Assembly (NCBI RefSeq): GCF_021869535.1
Contig: NW_026262581.1
Span: 114,418,771 to 114,482,770 of the forward strand
Source: Mytilus californianus
Lineage: Eukaryota > Mollusca > Bivalvia > Mytilida > Mytilidae
Reading direction: 5' to 3'
Length of the DNA: 64,000 nucleotides
Part shown: positions 30,201 to 45,200 of the stretch, piece after piece
Layout of the letters: each line of letters opens with the position of its first letter
Position numbering within the stretch: the stretch's first letter is position 1
Program-made: the position numbers and the translations under genes
Notes under the pieces: model-generated
What the model saw: only the letters and a program-made list of their open reading frames with translations
Databases searched by the model: none
Told to the model about the DNA's origin: nothing

Positions 30201-33200
30201 ATCTTGTGTCCTTTTTTAACGGCACCAAATAACGGACAGATTTCTACCACAGGTCAAACGTACCGTAATAATGCTACTTATTCTTGCAGCAATGAATATA
30301 CAATCGAAGGGGAAAGTTTAAGAATATGCCAGTCAAATGGAACTTGGTCAGGTTCTTCGCCAATTTGCAGTCTTACAACTTGTCCATCTCTGAAAACACC
30401 AGAAGGAGGAAGTGTTACTACAACTAATCTTACGGTCAGCAGTATTGCAACATACTCCTGTCTTGAAGGGTATTTAATACAAGGTGAAAATTTAAGAGTA
30501 TGCCAACCAGAGGGCTTCTGGTCCAGTAAGGCACCGACATGTGTCCCTGTCTCATGTCCAGTTTTAGAAGCTCCAGCTAACGGAGTTATTTCTACTACAG
30601 ATCAGTCATTCCTAAGTACTGCTACTTACTCATGTGATGTTGGATATAAGATAGATGGAAATAGTGCGAGAGAGTGCCAATCAGATGGAACTTGGTCTGG
30701 TACGTCCCCAACATGTAGTCTTATTACCTGTCTGAATCTGACACCAATAGATAATGGCAATGTATACACAAATAATATGACAGTTTATGGCATTACACAA
30801 TATTCATGTAACGAAGGCTATTTTATTGAAGGTGAAAACACCAGACTATGCCAGACAGATGGTTCGTGGTCTGGTACGGCTCCAGATTGTAGTCCTGTTA
30901 CTTGTACTCTGTTATTGCAACCAATTGGTGGAAATGTTGAGGCAAATAATCTCACATTTCGTGGAGTAGCAACATATTCCTGTAAAAACGGATTTATCAT
31001 GGAAGGTGACCAGACACGAACATGCCAGTCAAATGGTGTCTGGTCCGGTTTAGCACCCAGTTGTACTCCAATCAATTGTCCAATCCCAACAAGCCCCAAT
31101 GAGGGTAGCATCAACACAACGGGATTTACGGTTGGAAGCGTTGCCACGTATTTTTGTAATTACGGATTTCAATTAGAGGGGGAAACCATTGGAGTGTGTC
31201 AACCGGATGGCGCTTGGTCTGTGAAACCACCAACTTGTAATTCTATCGTTTGTGTAGTTTTATCTGACCCAGAAAATGGAAAGGTAGTAACCACTGGTCA
31301 GACGTTTGGTAGTGTAGCTACATATTCATGTTACCCTGGGTATGGATTCGAAGGCAACAACACTAGGATTTGTCAGTCAGAAGGACTTTGGTCAAGAGAA
31401 ACACCGAAATGCGTTGCTAAAACATGTTCTCCTCCACCACCATTAGATAAAGGAGAAGTTTCATATAAAGATTTGCATGTCCAGTCAGTAGCTCTATACC
31501 TATGTAATGACGGCTACCGGCTTGTCGGTGATGATGATGTAAGGCGATGTATGAATAACCTGACATGGAGTGGTTCACAACCATTCTGTGAGGAAATCCG
31601 GTGTCAAGAACCCCTTACAATTACAGACGGGTTTATATCAACCACAGGACTGACATATAACTCTATTGCATCATTTAAATGTAACATGGGTTTTCAATTA
31701 ATTGGAATCGCTGAACTTATATGTACAAAGTCAGGGGAATGGTCAGGCCAATATCCATCGTGTGATATCACAGAATGTATAACTCCAACACGGGTTATAT
31801 CAAACGGTCGCATGATTGGCGAAAGATTTACATATGGAGAAACAATATCATACACTTGTGATATTGGATATAATTTGTCTGGATCAGAAAACAGAACATG
31901 CCTTCATACTGGAGTATGGGACAAACCCGTTCCAGTCTGTGAAATAGTTCGATGTTCTCCTCCAAGACTTGCTCATGGATTAACATCTACGTTTAAAAAT
32001 GAATACGATACACGGATAACTTACTCGTGCAAGAAAGGACATGTTCTATTTGGTCCACTTGAACGATTGTGTTTGGCTAACGGAAGTTGGACCGGTCCAA
32101 ATCCTGTCTGTGTAAAATGCAATGAACCTCCGGAATTGCAGAATGGACTTGTTAATATTAACAATGAAATTGCTACATACGAATGCGACGTTGGATATAA
32201 TTTATTTGGGAATAAAAGGCTAGAATGTCAGATGGACGGATCATGGATCAATGATCTTCCCATATGTGTTGCTATTGAATGCGATGATCTGTCAACTGAA
32301 GTTTTTGCAAACGGAATTATATCACAGACAGGCTATTTTTACAATGATACTGCTATCTTTACATGTAACGAAGGATATGATCGTATAGGTCCTAATCAAC
32401 GTCAGTGTCTAGACGATGGATCGTGGTCGGAAACATGGCCTGTTTGTATCACGGTAACATGCCCTGCTAAATTATATATTGAAAACGGCAGAGTACAAGG
32501 CGACAATGTCTATAATTCTAGTTTAATTTTCACTTGCAATGAAGGTTACAAGATAGTAGGACAGCCAACGTTGGTGTGTTTAGCCTCCGGTGTATGGTCA
32601 GGAATTACACCCAATTGTACTATAATTGAATGTAACCCACCTCCTAATGTTATTTCCAATGGAAGGGTTTTTGGGAATGAATATACTTATCAAAAAAACA
32701 TAACATATGTATGTGAAACTGGATATGCATTACAAGGATCTGCAAAAAGAATTTGTCTTGAATCTGGGCAATGGGATGAACCGCTACCTTCATGTGAATT
32801 AATACATTGCGATTCTTTACAACTGTTACATGCATCATTATCTTCAAATAATAATGAATATGGCAGCAGGGTAACTTTTTCTTGTGATGAAGGCTATGTT
32901 ATCTTTGGTGAATCCGAAAGACTGTGTCTCGCTAACGGTAGTTGGACAGGTACGGACCCTGTATGCATTATGTGCAAAAAGCCACCTAAATTGTCACATG
33001 GTACAGCTAGCATTAGTGGCAAAATAGCAACATACGTATGTAACACAGGATATTACATGGTCGGCAATAACAAACTGGAGTGTCAGCAAGACGGATCATG
33101 GATCAATAGTCTTCCAATATGTGTTACAGTCGAATGTGATGATTTGACAGATGAAGTGTTTACAAATGGAAGCATGGCACAAACAGGTTATTTGTATGGC

Positions 33201-36200
33201 GATACTGTTGATTTTGTTTGCAATGAAGGATATGATCTTATTGGTTCAAATCGACGAAGATGTTCAGCAGATGGCTCATGGTCTGGAACATGGCCAGTTT
33301 GTTTGATAGTTAGATGTCCTGGTAATTTTGAAATAGTAAATGGCAAGATTAAAGGAGACAATGTTTACAAATCAAATTTAACATTCACGTGCAATGAGGG
33401 TTATCAGATAGTAGGCGATCCGAGTTTGACTTGTCTATCGACAGGTGCGTGGTCTGGAACAGTACCATATTGTGAGATTATAGAATGTGAAAGATTAGCG
33501 CAAATTTCACATGGATCAGTTTCAGTAAACTCGTTTACAGTTGGTGGCCGTGCAATATATAGCTGCGAACAAACCTATAAACTTACAGGAGACCGCACAA
33601 GAATATGTCTTAATACTGCATTTTGGTCAGGGATAGAACCACACTGTGTTCAACTAAGGTGCCCACCACCAACTCAGATACAACATGGGTCAATTGTAGG
33701 AAATTCATTTATCATAGGACAGAATATAAAATATTATTGTGCTGAAGGATTCATATTGCAAGGCATACCATTCCGACTTTGCCTTCATCAACTGATGTGG
33801 TCAGGCACCGATCCAATTTGTATTCCAGTGAGATGTGAGAAGCCTTCGCCTGTAAGTCATGGGAATATTATCAACAGTACAAATGAAAATGTTTTTGGTG
33901 ATAAAATACAGTATCAATGTGACGAAGGCTATATAACAGCAGATGAAGTTGAAAGACAGTGTACTGCTCATGGTCAATGGTCTGGCATTGCTCCTACGTG
34001 TTCTATTGTAAAATGTGGTCAACCAAATGAGATAAATAAAGCAACAATATCTGTTTTGAAAGATGACTCATTTTCATTCCGATCCACTGTTTTAATAGAG
34101 TGCATAGATGGATATACAAGTGTTTCAGGCAAATCAATAACATCAATATGTACTAGCGAGGGTGTATGGTCAGTATCTTTCTTAGAATGCTATAAAATGC
34201 AGTGTCCATCATTAGGTACTCTTATCAACGGTCAAATGGTTGCAACAGGATTGAGCTTTAATGACGTTGTTACATTCTCGTGCAATGAAGGTTTCACATT
34301 AAATGGTACTTCTGAGATGACATGCTTATCGTCAAGTACTTGGAGCTCGTCCAACATGCCAACGTGTGATAGTATTATTTGCCCACCTCCAGAACGGTTG
34401 GCATATGGATATATTCAGGGAAATAACTATACTTATGGCAACACTATTTCCTACGAATGCAACATTGGATTTACACTCACAGGAGATAACATACGCACCT
34501 GTGTACAAGGTGGTGGATGGTCTGGAAGACAACCATTCTGCAATCAAATCACTTGCCACTTACCACAACAAATTCCAAATGGACAATGGAACTCTTCTGA
34601 TGCTTCATTTTCTTACAATTCTATGATAAGCTTTTCATGTACCAGTGGATATATTGCAAATAGTGGTACAACTCTCCGTTGTTCCGAAACCGGTAAGTGG
34701 GAAGGAGATCCTGTATCGTGTGTAATAGTTACCTGCCCAGAACCAACTAAGATTTTAAATGGAAACGTTCATTATAAAGATGTCTTTTATAATAACGAAG
34801 CTGACTATTCATGTAATCCTGGATATGAGCTTCAAGGTGATGCTAAGCTAATATGTTTAGAATCCGGAAATTGGGATAAATCTGTTCCGTCATGTACTTC
34901 TGTAAATTGTGGAGTACCGGATTTTGTTCCCTTTGCTGATATCAACGGAAATGTTTATACTTTTGGAAACACTGTTACATATATTTGTCAAAATGGGTAT
35001 ACTATTGCTGGTGACTCAACTAGAACGTGTTCATCAAGTGGCAAATGGAGTGGATACCCTCCAGTTTGTAATGCTATCAGCTGCGAGGTCCCACCTGATG
35101 TGAACAATGCCATAAGATTGGGCACCGATTTTACATATCAGTCATCAATAATATATCACTGCAGTACCGGTTATAGAATTGCTGGTACTGAGACTTTGAC
35201 TTGTGGTTTAAACGGTAAGTGGCTTGGTGATTTGCCATCATGCGAACTTATATCATGTGGACTACCTCCTGTGATTCCTTTCTCTACGACTACAGTTACG
35301 GGATTGACCTATGGGTCAACGGTCAACTACGTCTGTAATGACGGATACATAATTAACGGTGATCCTATTGCAATGTGTGAAGAAAATGGCAAATGGACGT
35401 CAACAGGAAACCCAATTTGTCTTCCTGTCGATTGTGGAAGGCCTGTTGAAGTCTTAAATGGAAATGTGCAGTTTGTATCAACCACATACCAATCAAATGC
35501 TACATATATATGTGACAATATGTTTTCGTTAGTTGGTCAATCAACGATTCATTGCAATAGAAGAGGATTATGGGATGGTGCCATTCCAATATGTGAGCAT
35601 ACCACATGTGGAAAACCGATTCTTTCCGGTAATGTGAACATTGTTGGTGGCGGGAACTATGCAATAGGAGAAACTATCAGATATGTATGTCCGGAAGGTC
35701 ATATTTTGGTTGGAAGTGTTAAAAGTAACTGTCTAGAAAGTGGTTATTGGAGTGGAACCTCACCTCAGTGTGTATGTAAGTATATGAACTATTTTTTTAA
35801 CAGATAAGACCGTGAAGAAATAATACTTAAAAGTGATTAGCTTTACAATCAGAAATCTGTTTAATACTACTAATACACACATGAAGAAGTTTGCTTCGAC
35901 TACAACTACTGCTGCTCCTGTAGTTACTATACAAACACAAACACACGAACATCTATCCATAGTGAGTATACAACATCGAACTTCAAACCACACAAGGTGC
36001 AAACATATAACAACTACACAAACCAGGTGAACGGACAAACAAGGAACTTTTCTTACAAAGCATACGATCGTTTCACAGAATAACAAGACTATTTATAATT
36101 TAAAAGTTTTGATATTTATTCGTACTCGACATGAATCAGGAGAAAAGCTCGCTTTTCTCTGTTTTTGAAGCTCGCACAAATAAATTTGATGTTTTTTCTC

Positions 36201-39200
36201 CAATGTACAAATATACTTATGTACACTATTAAAAGAAAATACTTCAATCAAAATAATTTTTTTCATTATATTAGAATTTTTTGAAAAGTAAAATAAACAT
36301 ATGGTTTTTAGCCAGTTTTGTCTTTTGGTCGTCTTTTGCATTTTACCATGGAATTGTCAATTTCTTTTTGACTTAAGAGTTTGATTTGTTTTGGTTTTTG
36401 AGTGGTCCTGGTGAAGATAAATCCCGAAAAACGCAATGGACGCACCATGTTTATTAAATGCTATTTTCAATAATCAAACAAAAAGCGACTGAGTAATCAT
36501 TTTTTTTTCATAGAATGAAAAAAATAAACCAAAATAGCATTTAATAATGAATCGATTAAAACCTTATTGTCAAAATAATCATACCAAAAGGCACTGGGAC
36601 AATGCTGCGTGCAAATTATTCATTTGTGTACCATATATCTAAAGGGTAACTGATGATAAAATAAAAGAAAAGTAAGCTGAATGTTACCATACTCCGACTC
36701 AGCTTTAATATAAACTAATCGAATTAAGAGAGTTTTGGAATTTAACGATCCATACAACTTATATGTTTTGGTTTGGGGAGGAAAAGCATAAAAAAATATT
36801 TCCAGGAACAAAAATCAAAGAGTTGTAATGTCTCAGTATTTTTCATAAAAAATATCTCTATTTCCATTTCCAAAAAAAATAAACTTTATATTAAAGAATG
36901 AGTCTACATAATACATCTAGTTAGCCTCACCTGTGATACTAAATCGTAATATTTTAGGACAATTGAGCGGCAAAATACTCGTAGTGTTTGGACAACTGCA
37001 TAGAGTTTTCAGAGCCCTGAAATATGTTACTAAAGCAAGAAGCAGTCTGTATTGCTTTTAAAGTAAAGCAAGTAATCGATGGGTCTTATAAACAATATTT
37101 AAAAATATAACTTTTTATGCGATTTTATTCATATAAAATTATTTATCAACTCTAAATACAGATGTATCATGTGGACCTTTGCAAATACACGACCATGCGC
37201 TAAAGATACGAGGTATACAGAACCGCACATACCATTTAGCTGATACACTGCAGTTTGAGTGTGAAAGAGGGTACAGACTACAGGGACAATCCTCTGTCAT
37301 ATGTCAGACCAATGGAACATGGAGTGCTAACGCTCCGACATGTACACCGGTGCCTACAGGTGAGTTAAATGTTTAAACTAAAGTACCCGTAAGAATCTAA
37401 TTTTAACCTTTGTAATATTTCACGATACAAATTTTGAGGCAATAAATCCCGCATTTTATGAAATAACGAATCTCAAGTAAAATTTCAACAACAAAAAAAG
37501 CTGCAATATTTCCATAACAAAACGATCTTAAAAAGTAAATGTTAAGTCACCTTATGGAATCAGAGTATGTAGAAATGAGGCAGAGGATTCATTATTTCAA
37601 ACAAAAAAAAATACACATTATAATCCCCGCACTCCAACTTAAGTTTATCTCAAACAAATGATATGAAACTCATACACAATGTTAACAAGAGTGCACACGC
37701 TAAAATGTCTCGCCTTCTTTACTAACCATTGATTTTATGTTGATAGTCCTAAATATAAAGCTTTACTACAAGTAACACATAAACTTAACATGATCCAAGA
37801 AAATGAGGTCAAGGTCAGATAAACCAAACGAGAAATACATGTACACCTTACAGTCATTCAATAAACCAAACATAGTTGACCTATTGCTTATAGTTTCTAA
37901 GAAACAGTCTTAACCAAGAATACTTAACATTGACCAATGAACCAGGAAAATGAGGTCAAGGTCAGATGAACCATGCCAGACAGACATGTACACCTTACAA
38001 TCAATGTATGCATTAAATATAGTTGACCTATTGCTTATAGTATCTAAGAAACAAACTTAACCATGAAAACTTAACATTGACCAATGAACCATGAAAATGA
38101 GGTCATGGTCAGATGATACCTGCCAGACAGACATATACACCTTACAATCCTTCCATACAACAAATATAGTTGATCTATTGCTTATAGTTGAAGAAAAACA
38201 GACCAAAACACAAAAACTTAACGCTGAGAAATGAACCGTGAAAATAAGGTCAAGGTCAAATAAAACCTGCGAGACTGACATGTACCTCATAAAATATTTC
38301 CATACACCAAATATAGTTGACCTATTGCATATAGTATTAGAAAAAAAGACCAAAACTCAAAAACTTAACTTTGACCACTGAACCATGAAAATGAGGTCAA
38401 GTTCAGATGACACCTACCAGTTGGACATGTACACCTGACAATCATTCCATATACCAAATATAGTAGACCTACTGCTTATAGTATCTGATATATGGACTTG
38501 ACCACGAAAACTTAACCTTGTTCACTGATCCATGAAATGAGGTCGAGGTCAAATGAAAATTGTCTGACGGGTATGAGGACCTTGCAAGGTACGCACATAC
38601 TAAATATAGTTATCCTATTACTCATAATAAGAAAGAAATTAACATTACAAAAAATGTTGACTTTTTTTTTCAAGTAGTCACTGAACCATGAAAATGAGGT
38701 CAAGGACAATGGACATATGACAGACGGAAACTTCGTAACATAAGGCATCTATATACAAAGTATGAAGCATCCAGGTCTTCTAGCTTCTAAAATATAAAGC
38801 TTTTAAGAAGTTAGCTAACGCCGCCGCCGGATCACTAGAAGTCAAACGTCGCAGGCTCGACAAAAACCACAACACGCAGACAGAGTTCGAATTTTTATGG
38901 AGAGTAATCTATCGTTCTAGAGTTATGCTCCTTTTTAACTTAAAAATTGCAAAGCTTGAGCGGGAGCATTCGTGTCCTTAAACATATTCTTCTTTTACTT
39001 TTTAAAACAATACTTTTATTCCTATGTAAGCAGCATGGTGCACATCTACATTTAATTTACATCATAGTACGGTGCATACTGGATACACACGCAAAAAAAC
39101 CAAGACGGACTGTATTCAACGAAAGGAGGAAATACATACTAAGAGAACAGCATTCTGAAAAAAGTGAAAACAATCGATTCTCTATTTCCATGTAGACCAG

Positions 39201-42200
39201 GTATCTAAGTTTAACGAAATACATAGAGGTGCTGATATTTTGATATTTGTCAGTCGGTGATTATTTATATTAAAATTATCATTTGATTATAATCCATCAT
39301 ATTTCAGCGATATCACAAATTATTCTGGAAGTATGCCCTTCAGTGCAAGTAATTACTCATAGCACAGTAGTTAGGATACCAGTAGCTTCAGGGAGCTCAG
39401 TGGATATTCAGTGTTCCGCAGGATATCAGAGTGTAGGGAATATGTCTGCTGTTTGCTCGTACGATCAGTCATGGATACAACCTACGGGTTATTGTAGACG
39501 TAAGAATATTTTCTTGTCAGTGTACATTGTATTAGTCAACTTGCAGAAAATTAAGGAAAAAACTCTTTTTATGTTTCATTGGACTCGAACTTTTGAGTGT
39601 CAATATGAATGTTTACTATTACAATAAGAGGGTTTTAATCTGAAATATCAAACATAATATAAAAATGCAACATACATTACAACAATCTAAAATGGGATTT
39701 TAAATATTCAAAACTTCTTTTTGAATAAGCTTATGTTCAAACGTTCTTTTAAAAAATAAATATCTTTTTTCAAAAGGAGCTTTTTGTGGAAAACCTAGAA
39801 TAACTGACATGGTAAATGTAGTCCGCGTACAAGGCTCTTCGTATTTCTACGGCGATCAGATCCGTTTCCGGTGTCGACCAGGAATACTGCCTGCTAAAAT
39901 TCCACCTGTGCTAACATGTACCGAGTCTGGATCCTGGGATGGAAAAATTGCTTGTTCTTGTAAGTGACATAATATGATTGTGAAAATCACTGAATGAAAA
40001 TCAGCATTAAATGATACTTTCTTAATTCTCATGAGCACGGCTATATATTTTCACTAGAGGAAAATCTATATGTTCTCATGAACATAAAATAAAAAAAAAG
40101 ATGTTTGATTGCAGATTTCCAAAGCAACTGAAAATTAACAATGATGTGACATTCTCTGATTATAATGATGATGATTTTCTAAAGAAAGTATGTACATACT
40201 TACGTGGATAAGCCTTGTGAATAAAAATAAGTTGATCTTTCTTCGTTTCTTGTTCATTGTTTATGATAAAGATAAAATATGCAGGCCAACAAAGGTGAAA
40301 AAAATATGGTTTGAATCCAGAAAGGTTGACATAGAAATCTACAATTTTACTAATTAATCTTTCTGGCAAAAAATCCTAAATTTTTATTGTTGTTTCAAAT
40401 ATTTTTACTATCATTACTATGAATTCAAAAGTAGTGCATGTATTTATTATTGTAATTATTGATCACTAGGCAAAATGCAAACACATGATTGCAATTTCAT
40501 GAAATGCAAATATTGCAATCAGAACTTACATGTGAGTTTAAAATGAGGATATTTCATCGTTCGGTTTTGATTTTATCAATTTTTGCAATAAAGAAAAACT
40601 CACTGTCACTTTGAGATGAAGAACAGCAATAAAAGCGCTGTTTCTTTACTTTGTGTGTGTTTTTGCTGTGTATGTACTGACTTTGTGTTGTGGATTGATA
40701 CCCCATATCCTTCATTTTTCTATTATTAATTTTTTTCTGAATTTACATTAAAGAGAATGACAAAATTGATTAAAAAGTTGCTGAGATAGCTTTCTTTTAT
40801 TCGTGTGTGTGGGTTCTGATAATAGGGTCAACTGATATTAAAAACGTTCATGTGATTAATGCAAATTTGGCATGATTGGCTGTATAATCAAAATTGTTAC
40901 AGTGTTTTTTAAAAAGTCATTTACCGAACTTATTATTGCATTAACTCTAACATTAGACAGAAACTTGTAATGTACCTTTCACCAGCTGATAATCTGTTAA
41001 AAGACGGTTAAAAAGGCTTATACTAATGTATGCTTCAGGGTTCTTCTTATATATTATTAAATCATAATTGAAGAAAATCTTAATAACATTTGTGTGAAAA
41101 TATATAACAAACAGGAATGTTATAGACAATTCCCTTGTGTTTCAGTACCATGTAAAGGAGGTTGTTACAATGGTGGCATGTGTCTTGGATTATATGGTTG
41201 TAAATGTCCGGCTGGATTTGGTGGGAAATATTGTGAGAGAGGTAATAATTCATGTACTATAAAGCATATGCATTATCAAAATAATGATATATATATATTA
41301 TATATATATATATATGCGAACTTGTAAAGATCGTCGATTTTCACCGTACAATATAAGACATAACGGACGACATGTTCAACATCAATAGTGAGTTTTGTGT
41401 GGCTTTTTGTTATGTATACTAAGTACTATCTCAGCTCTCAGCTTCGTATTATCAAATAAACAGAGTATAAGAAAGGGCATTTTATAGGTCGAAACTCAAA
41501 AAGAGTAACAGAAATTAGAAAATGGTTAATTATTCATATTAGTTTGCAAATTTTCTACGATATTTCACCAATTCCATTTTGACCATGAACCTACATCAAA
41601 TACAGGTACCACCATATCAAATCAAAATACACATTAACACCATGGTATCACAACAATTATAGTTAGAAACTCTGTGAAGGGAATAATATCGGTTCTCGTA
41701 CGAGCCTTTTGTATGTAGTAGCTTACAAGCATACTTAAAAGCTATGTTACAGATGAGCCTGTCGCATGCATGATTGACCGAACGTTTTCTATAAAAAATG
41801 TTTCTGTGTTATTGTGCCTTTGGATTGTGCTTAATAACATATTTTTTAGATAACATCTGATAGAATTATAAGGGATATATTGTAGAAAAGAGTCGCACAA
41901 CAGCCTCGATAAACAAAAAAACAAAAAAACTGTTCCTTTATAATCTTTTAAACGTTTCCACCTAATGCAGCAGACTCGCTACTTAAACGCTAATATACCG
42001 ACTTGTATCGTCTTGTTGTCGTTATTGATTCATACCCTTTGCGACTTCAAGACTTATGGAAACATTTCCCTTCCCTAGTTGGAAATCCCCTTTGTGGTAG
42101 TTTTCTGTAATATGTCGGATGTCGGAATAAAAAAAAATCGACACAATTGAAGCCGACAGATTTATTTAATCCTACCCCATTGCAAGCACAATCAGTAGAA

Positions 42201-45200
42201 TAGAAGATGATCCAACTCACGAGTCTTCCCCGATCGAATCACTTGACCATTGAATCAGGTAAATCATTAATGTTGTGTAGAATAATTTCTAGTATATGAG
42301 GGCCTGGCTGAGGTTTATAGAAAATAGAAAAATGCCCTGAAATTAATTTAAACTTAAAAGAATGACTCAGTAGAGATTAAAAAATGGTGCTAAAATATAA
42401 AAGAAAGGAAAGTCAAGTTATGGGCGAAAAGAAGTAAAAATAAATATTTGAAGACCCCATTCAAACCCTCGTATATAACCGGTAACGTCTAAAATTGAAA
42501 CATCGTTGTGTGTTGACATTTTCTCCCACGTGTTGTACTTCAAATACACAGAGTTTCATTGACTTTGGTACCAATCAAAATAAAATATACATCAATCAAT
42601 ATGCACTGAAAATAATATGTTGCGTTTTATTCTCGCTATTTTAAATGTATAGTTTTTCACTAAAAGGGAATTTTGAATATTTAAAGTAGTCAATTTTTTC
42701 CCAGAGAAATATTTATTATATGTCTGTCAGTTCGTATATAAAAATTTCAACCAAATACTGTTTTCATTTATCGTGAAGACTTCAGAATAACGTACATGTT
42801 TCCGTTAGTACTTCGCCGGTTGTTATTTTCACAATGGGAAAAAGTTCAAAACTATTTAAAAATTTGAAGATATTCCGAGAAATACCAGTACGAAACACAA
42901 CCAATACAAGTGCCGTGGTGCACTTTACATGTAACATGTTTATCATATTTCCTAGTTTATCAAAAAATAATGCTGTTCATTCCGTCTGTCGTTTTGTGAT
43001 GATTATCTATTCGTTGATTCGTGACCCACGTCCAAGCGTGTAAATGATCATCACAACAATTATTTTCAATAAACCTTATTCGTTGCTTTTGTTTTTCTGC
43101 TTTGAAAATTCTGTACAGGTTTCTTCTGGTCATCGAACAAGTTCCTGTTTTCCTTTTGACATGACGTTAAATCTTATGTCACAGTGAGGTACAGCCACCT
43201 ATATTAGAGTGTACAATGGCTTGGAAATTATAACGTATAGGCATTTGAGCTGGCTTTAAGTTACTGCTAGCATTTCAGGAAACTGGTTGTCTTATGTGAT
43301 ATCTTCACGTCTTTTGTTATTCTTATAACTTTGATTTGATTGTATATTAGATAGTTGGGCAACTTTCTATAGACTCAGGGCAATTTTGAACTTGACATAT
43401 CCACCTCCTTTATTCGTAAAGAATTTTAAATCTTGGAAGTTCTCTGAAAGGATTCGATTAGAAAAGTGGTAAATGCTTTTGAGAAGATTTATATATTCAT
43501 CTGAACATTGAAAATGATGCAGGTACCAGTAATCAACTAATACATCGGTAGTAAAACTTAGTGTAAGGCATATTAACATTATTATGATGAAATAAATTTA
43601 AACAACAGCTATTATTTTTAATAGGTTCTTCTTGTTTAAATTGTAAAAACCTCGATAGATCCCCTGCCTCCGTTGTAATGAGGACAGCTTTAAACATGAC
43701 AACAAATTCAACATTGCACCTGTCACTATTCATGTCATCTTGAGTAAACAACAAAGAACATAAAACAATGCTCATACACACGTGTACTGACAAATGGTTT
43801 GTATGAGAATTGTAAACTTTCAAATTAATATTTCCTCATCTATGTATTTAAAATTTATTAGACAATTACTATCAATAACAAGTTTTGTCCGATCAACCAT
43901 TATCTGTATTCTTGCAGCTTATTGTATACTACCGTGTCTAAATGGTGGAACCTGCATTTCTCCTTACCTGTGTTCCTGTCTTCCAGGATTTCGGGGATCA
44001 CGCTGTCAATCACGTATGTATACTTCCTTCTTTTTAATTCCTTGATGTAGACCATAGTTTTTTCAAAGTCACAAGGAGTGAAATTTTCTTTCATTGGGGA
44101 ATTTTCTTTTTGAAATAGTATGAACTGAAAACAGTATTGACTGATGGTTGCTGTTGTTTGCTTATAGTCCGGTTGTAAGTATTTAATGAATAACATATAT
44201 GTTAAAAAATAAAAACGGGGAAATATAATTGCCAGAGAGGATGTCTTTTAGTGTACAATATGGTATTTTGATATGAATCATAAATATAAATTTCTTGTTT
44301 GTAAAATAATTTCAGCTATTTGTGATCGACCATGTCAGTATGGAGGAACGTGCATTAAGCCTAACATGTGTCACTGCAAGCATGGATTCAAGAAACCTTT
44401 CTGTGATCACCCGTAAGTACCTCCGCGAACTTTGATGTGTCCACATGGCATATACCATAATTTTCCTCAAACGTGTAACAAAAATTTATCAGACAGTATG
44501 GTAAAATTGTCAATCAGACGGTGAAAGTCGAAAGACATGTTGATGGCGTTGCCTTTTTGGCATCTTTTTTGCTCATGGATCACTGCAGAATAAAGTTGCA
44601 TTGATCCCATTCATTACAGAATAACAAGCTTCCGGTTGCTTCCATTCAACGACTTATTAAACTGTGAAAACATTTTAAAGGAAATAAAAGTTTTTAAAAC
44701 TTGCATACTAAAAAGAAATAAAAGTCTTGCTTGAACTGGTACACTAAAGCGACAGATATATAAAACTCTATAGCAGACATATTCCAAGTTGTGAAATGAA
44801 GTGAAAAATGCTTAAATTGTCAAGTTTGCGTTTACTGAGGGTCTTTTTTTAAATTGTATTCTATGTTGTCATGATACGCATTTCTATTATTAGATATATA
44901 CTTATAAATATCTAAATATATAAAGGTGTATTTATGATCAAAAGATAAAATAAAGATCAACAAATGACAAAATAAACAAAATAAGAAAAAAAAGCAAACG
45001 ATCAAAAACAAAACAAATAACGTAAAAATAACTTTACTAAATCAAAGGGCACTTTGTGTACATGATAAATTTGGTGTATGATTTAATCTTATGTTTTCAT
45101 TATTTTTCATAAAATTTAATCAAACCATTGTAAGGAGAACAAATATATATTTCTTATTGTTATGTTTAATTTTTAAAGAAATACAAGGTCTTTACCACCC

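Noticed and set aside
27698-35518. Antisense ORFs of 60-112 codons within the giant exon
   Set aside because: They are shadows of the CCP coding frame on the opposite strand, repeated with the modules.
35833-36030. Thr-rich ORF just after the giant exon, ending near a GTGAGT
   Set aside because: The plausible acceptor gives phase 0 for the Thr-rich frame, while the flanking exons need phase 1; the pyrimidine tract is poor.
42834-43043. 69-codon ORF in intron 15
   Set aside because: Lies within an SVEP1 intron, has no signal or domain, and joining it to the flanking EGF exons would break the frame.
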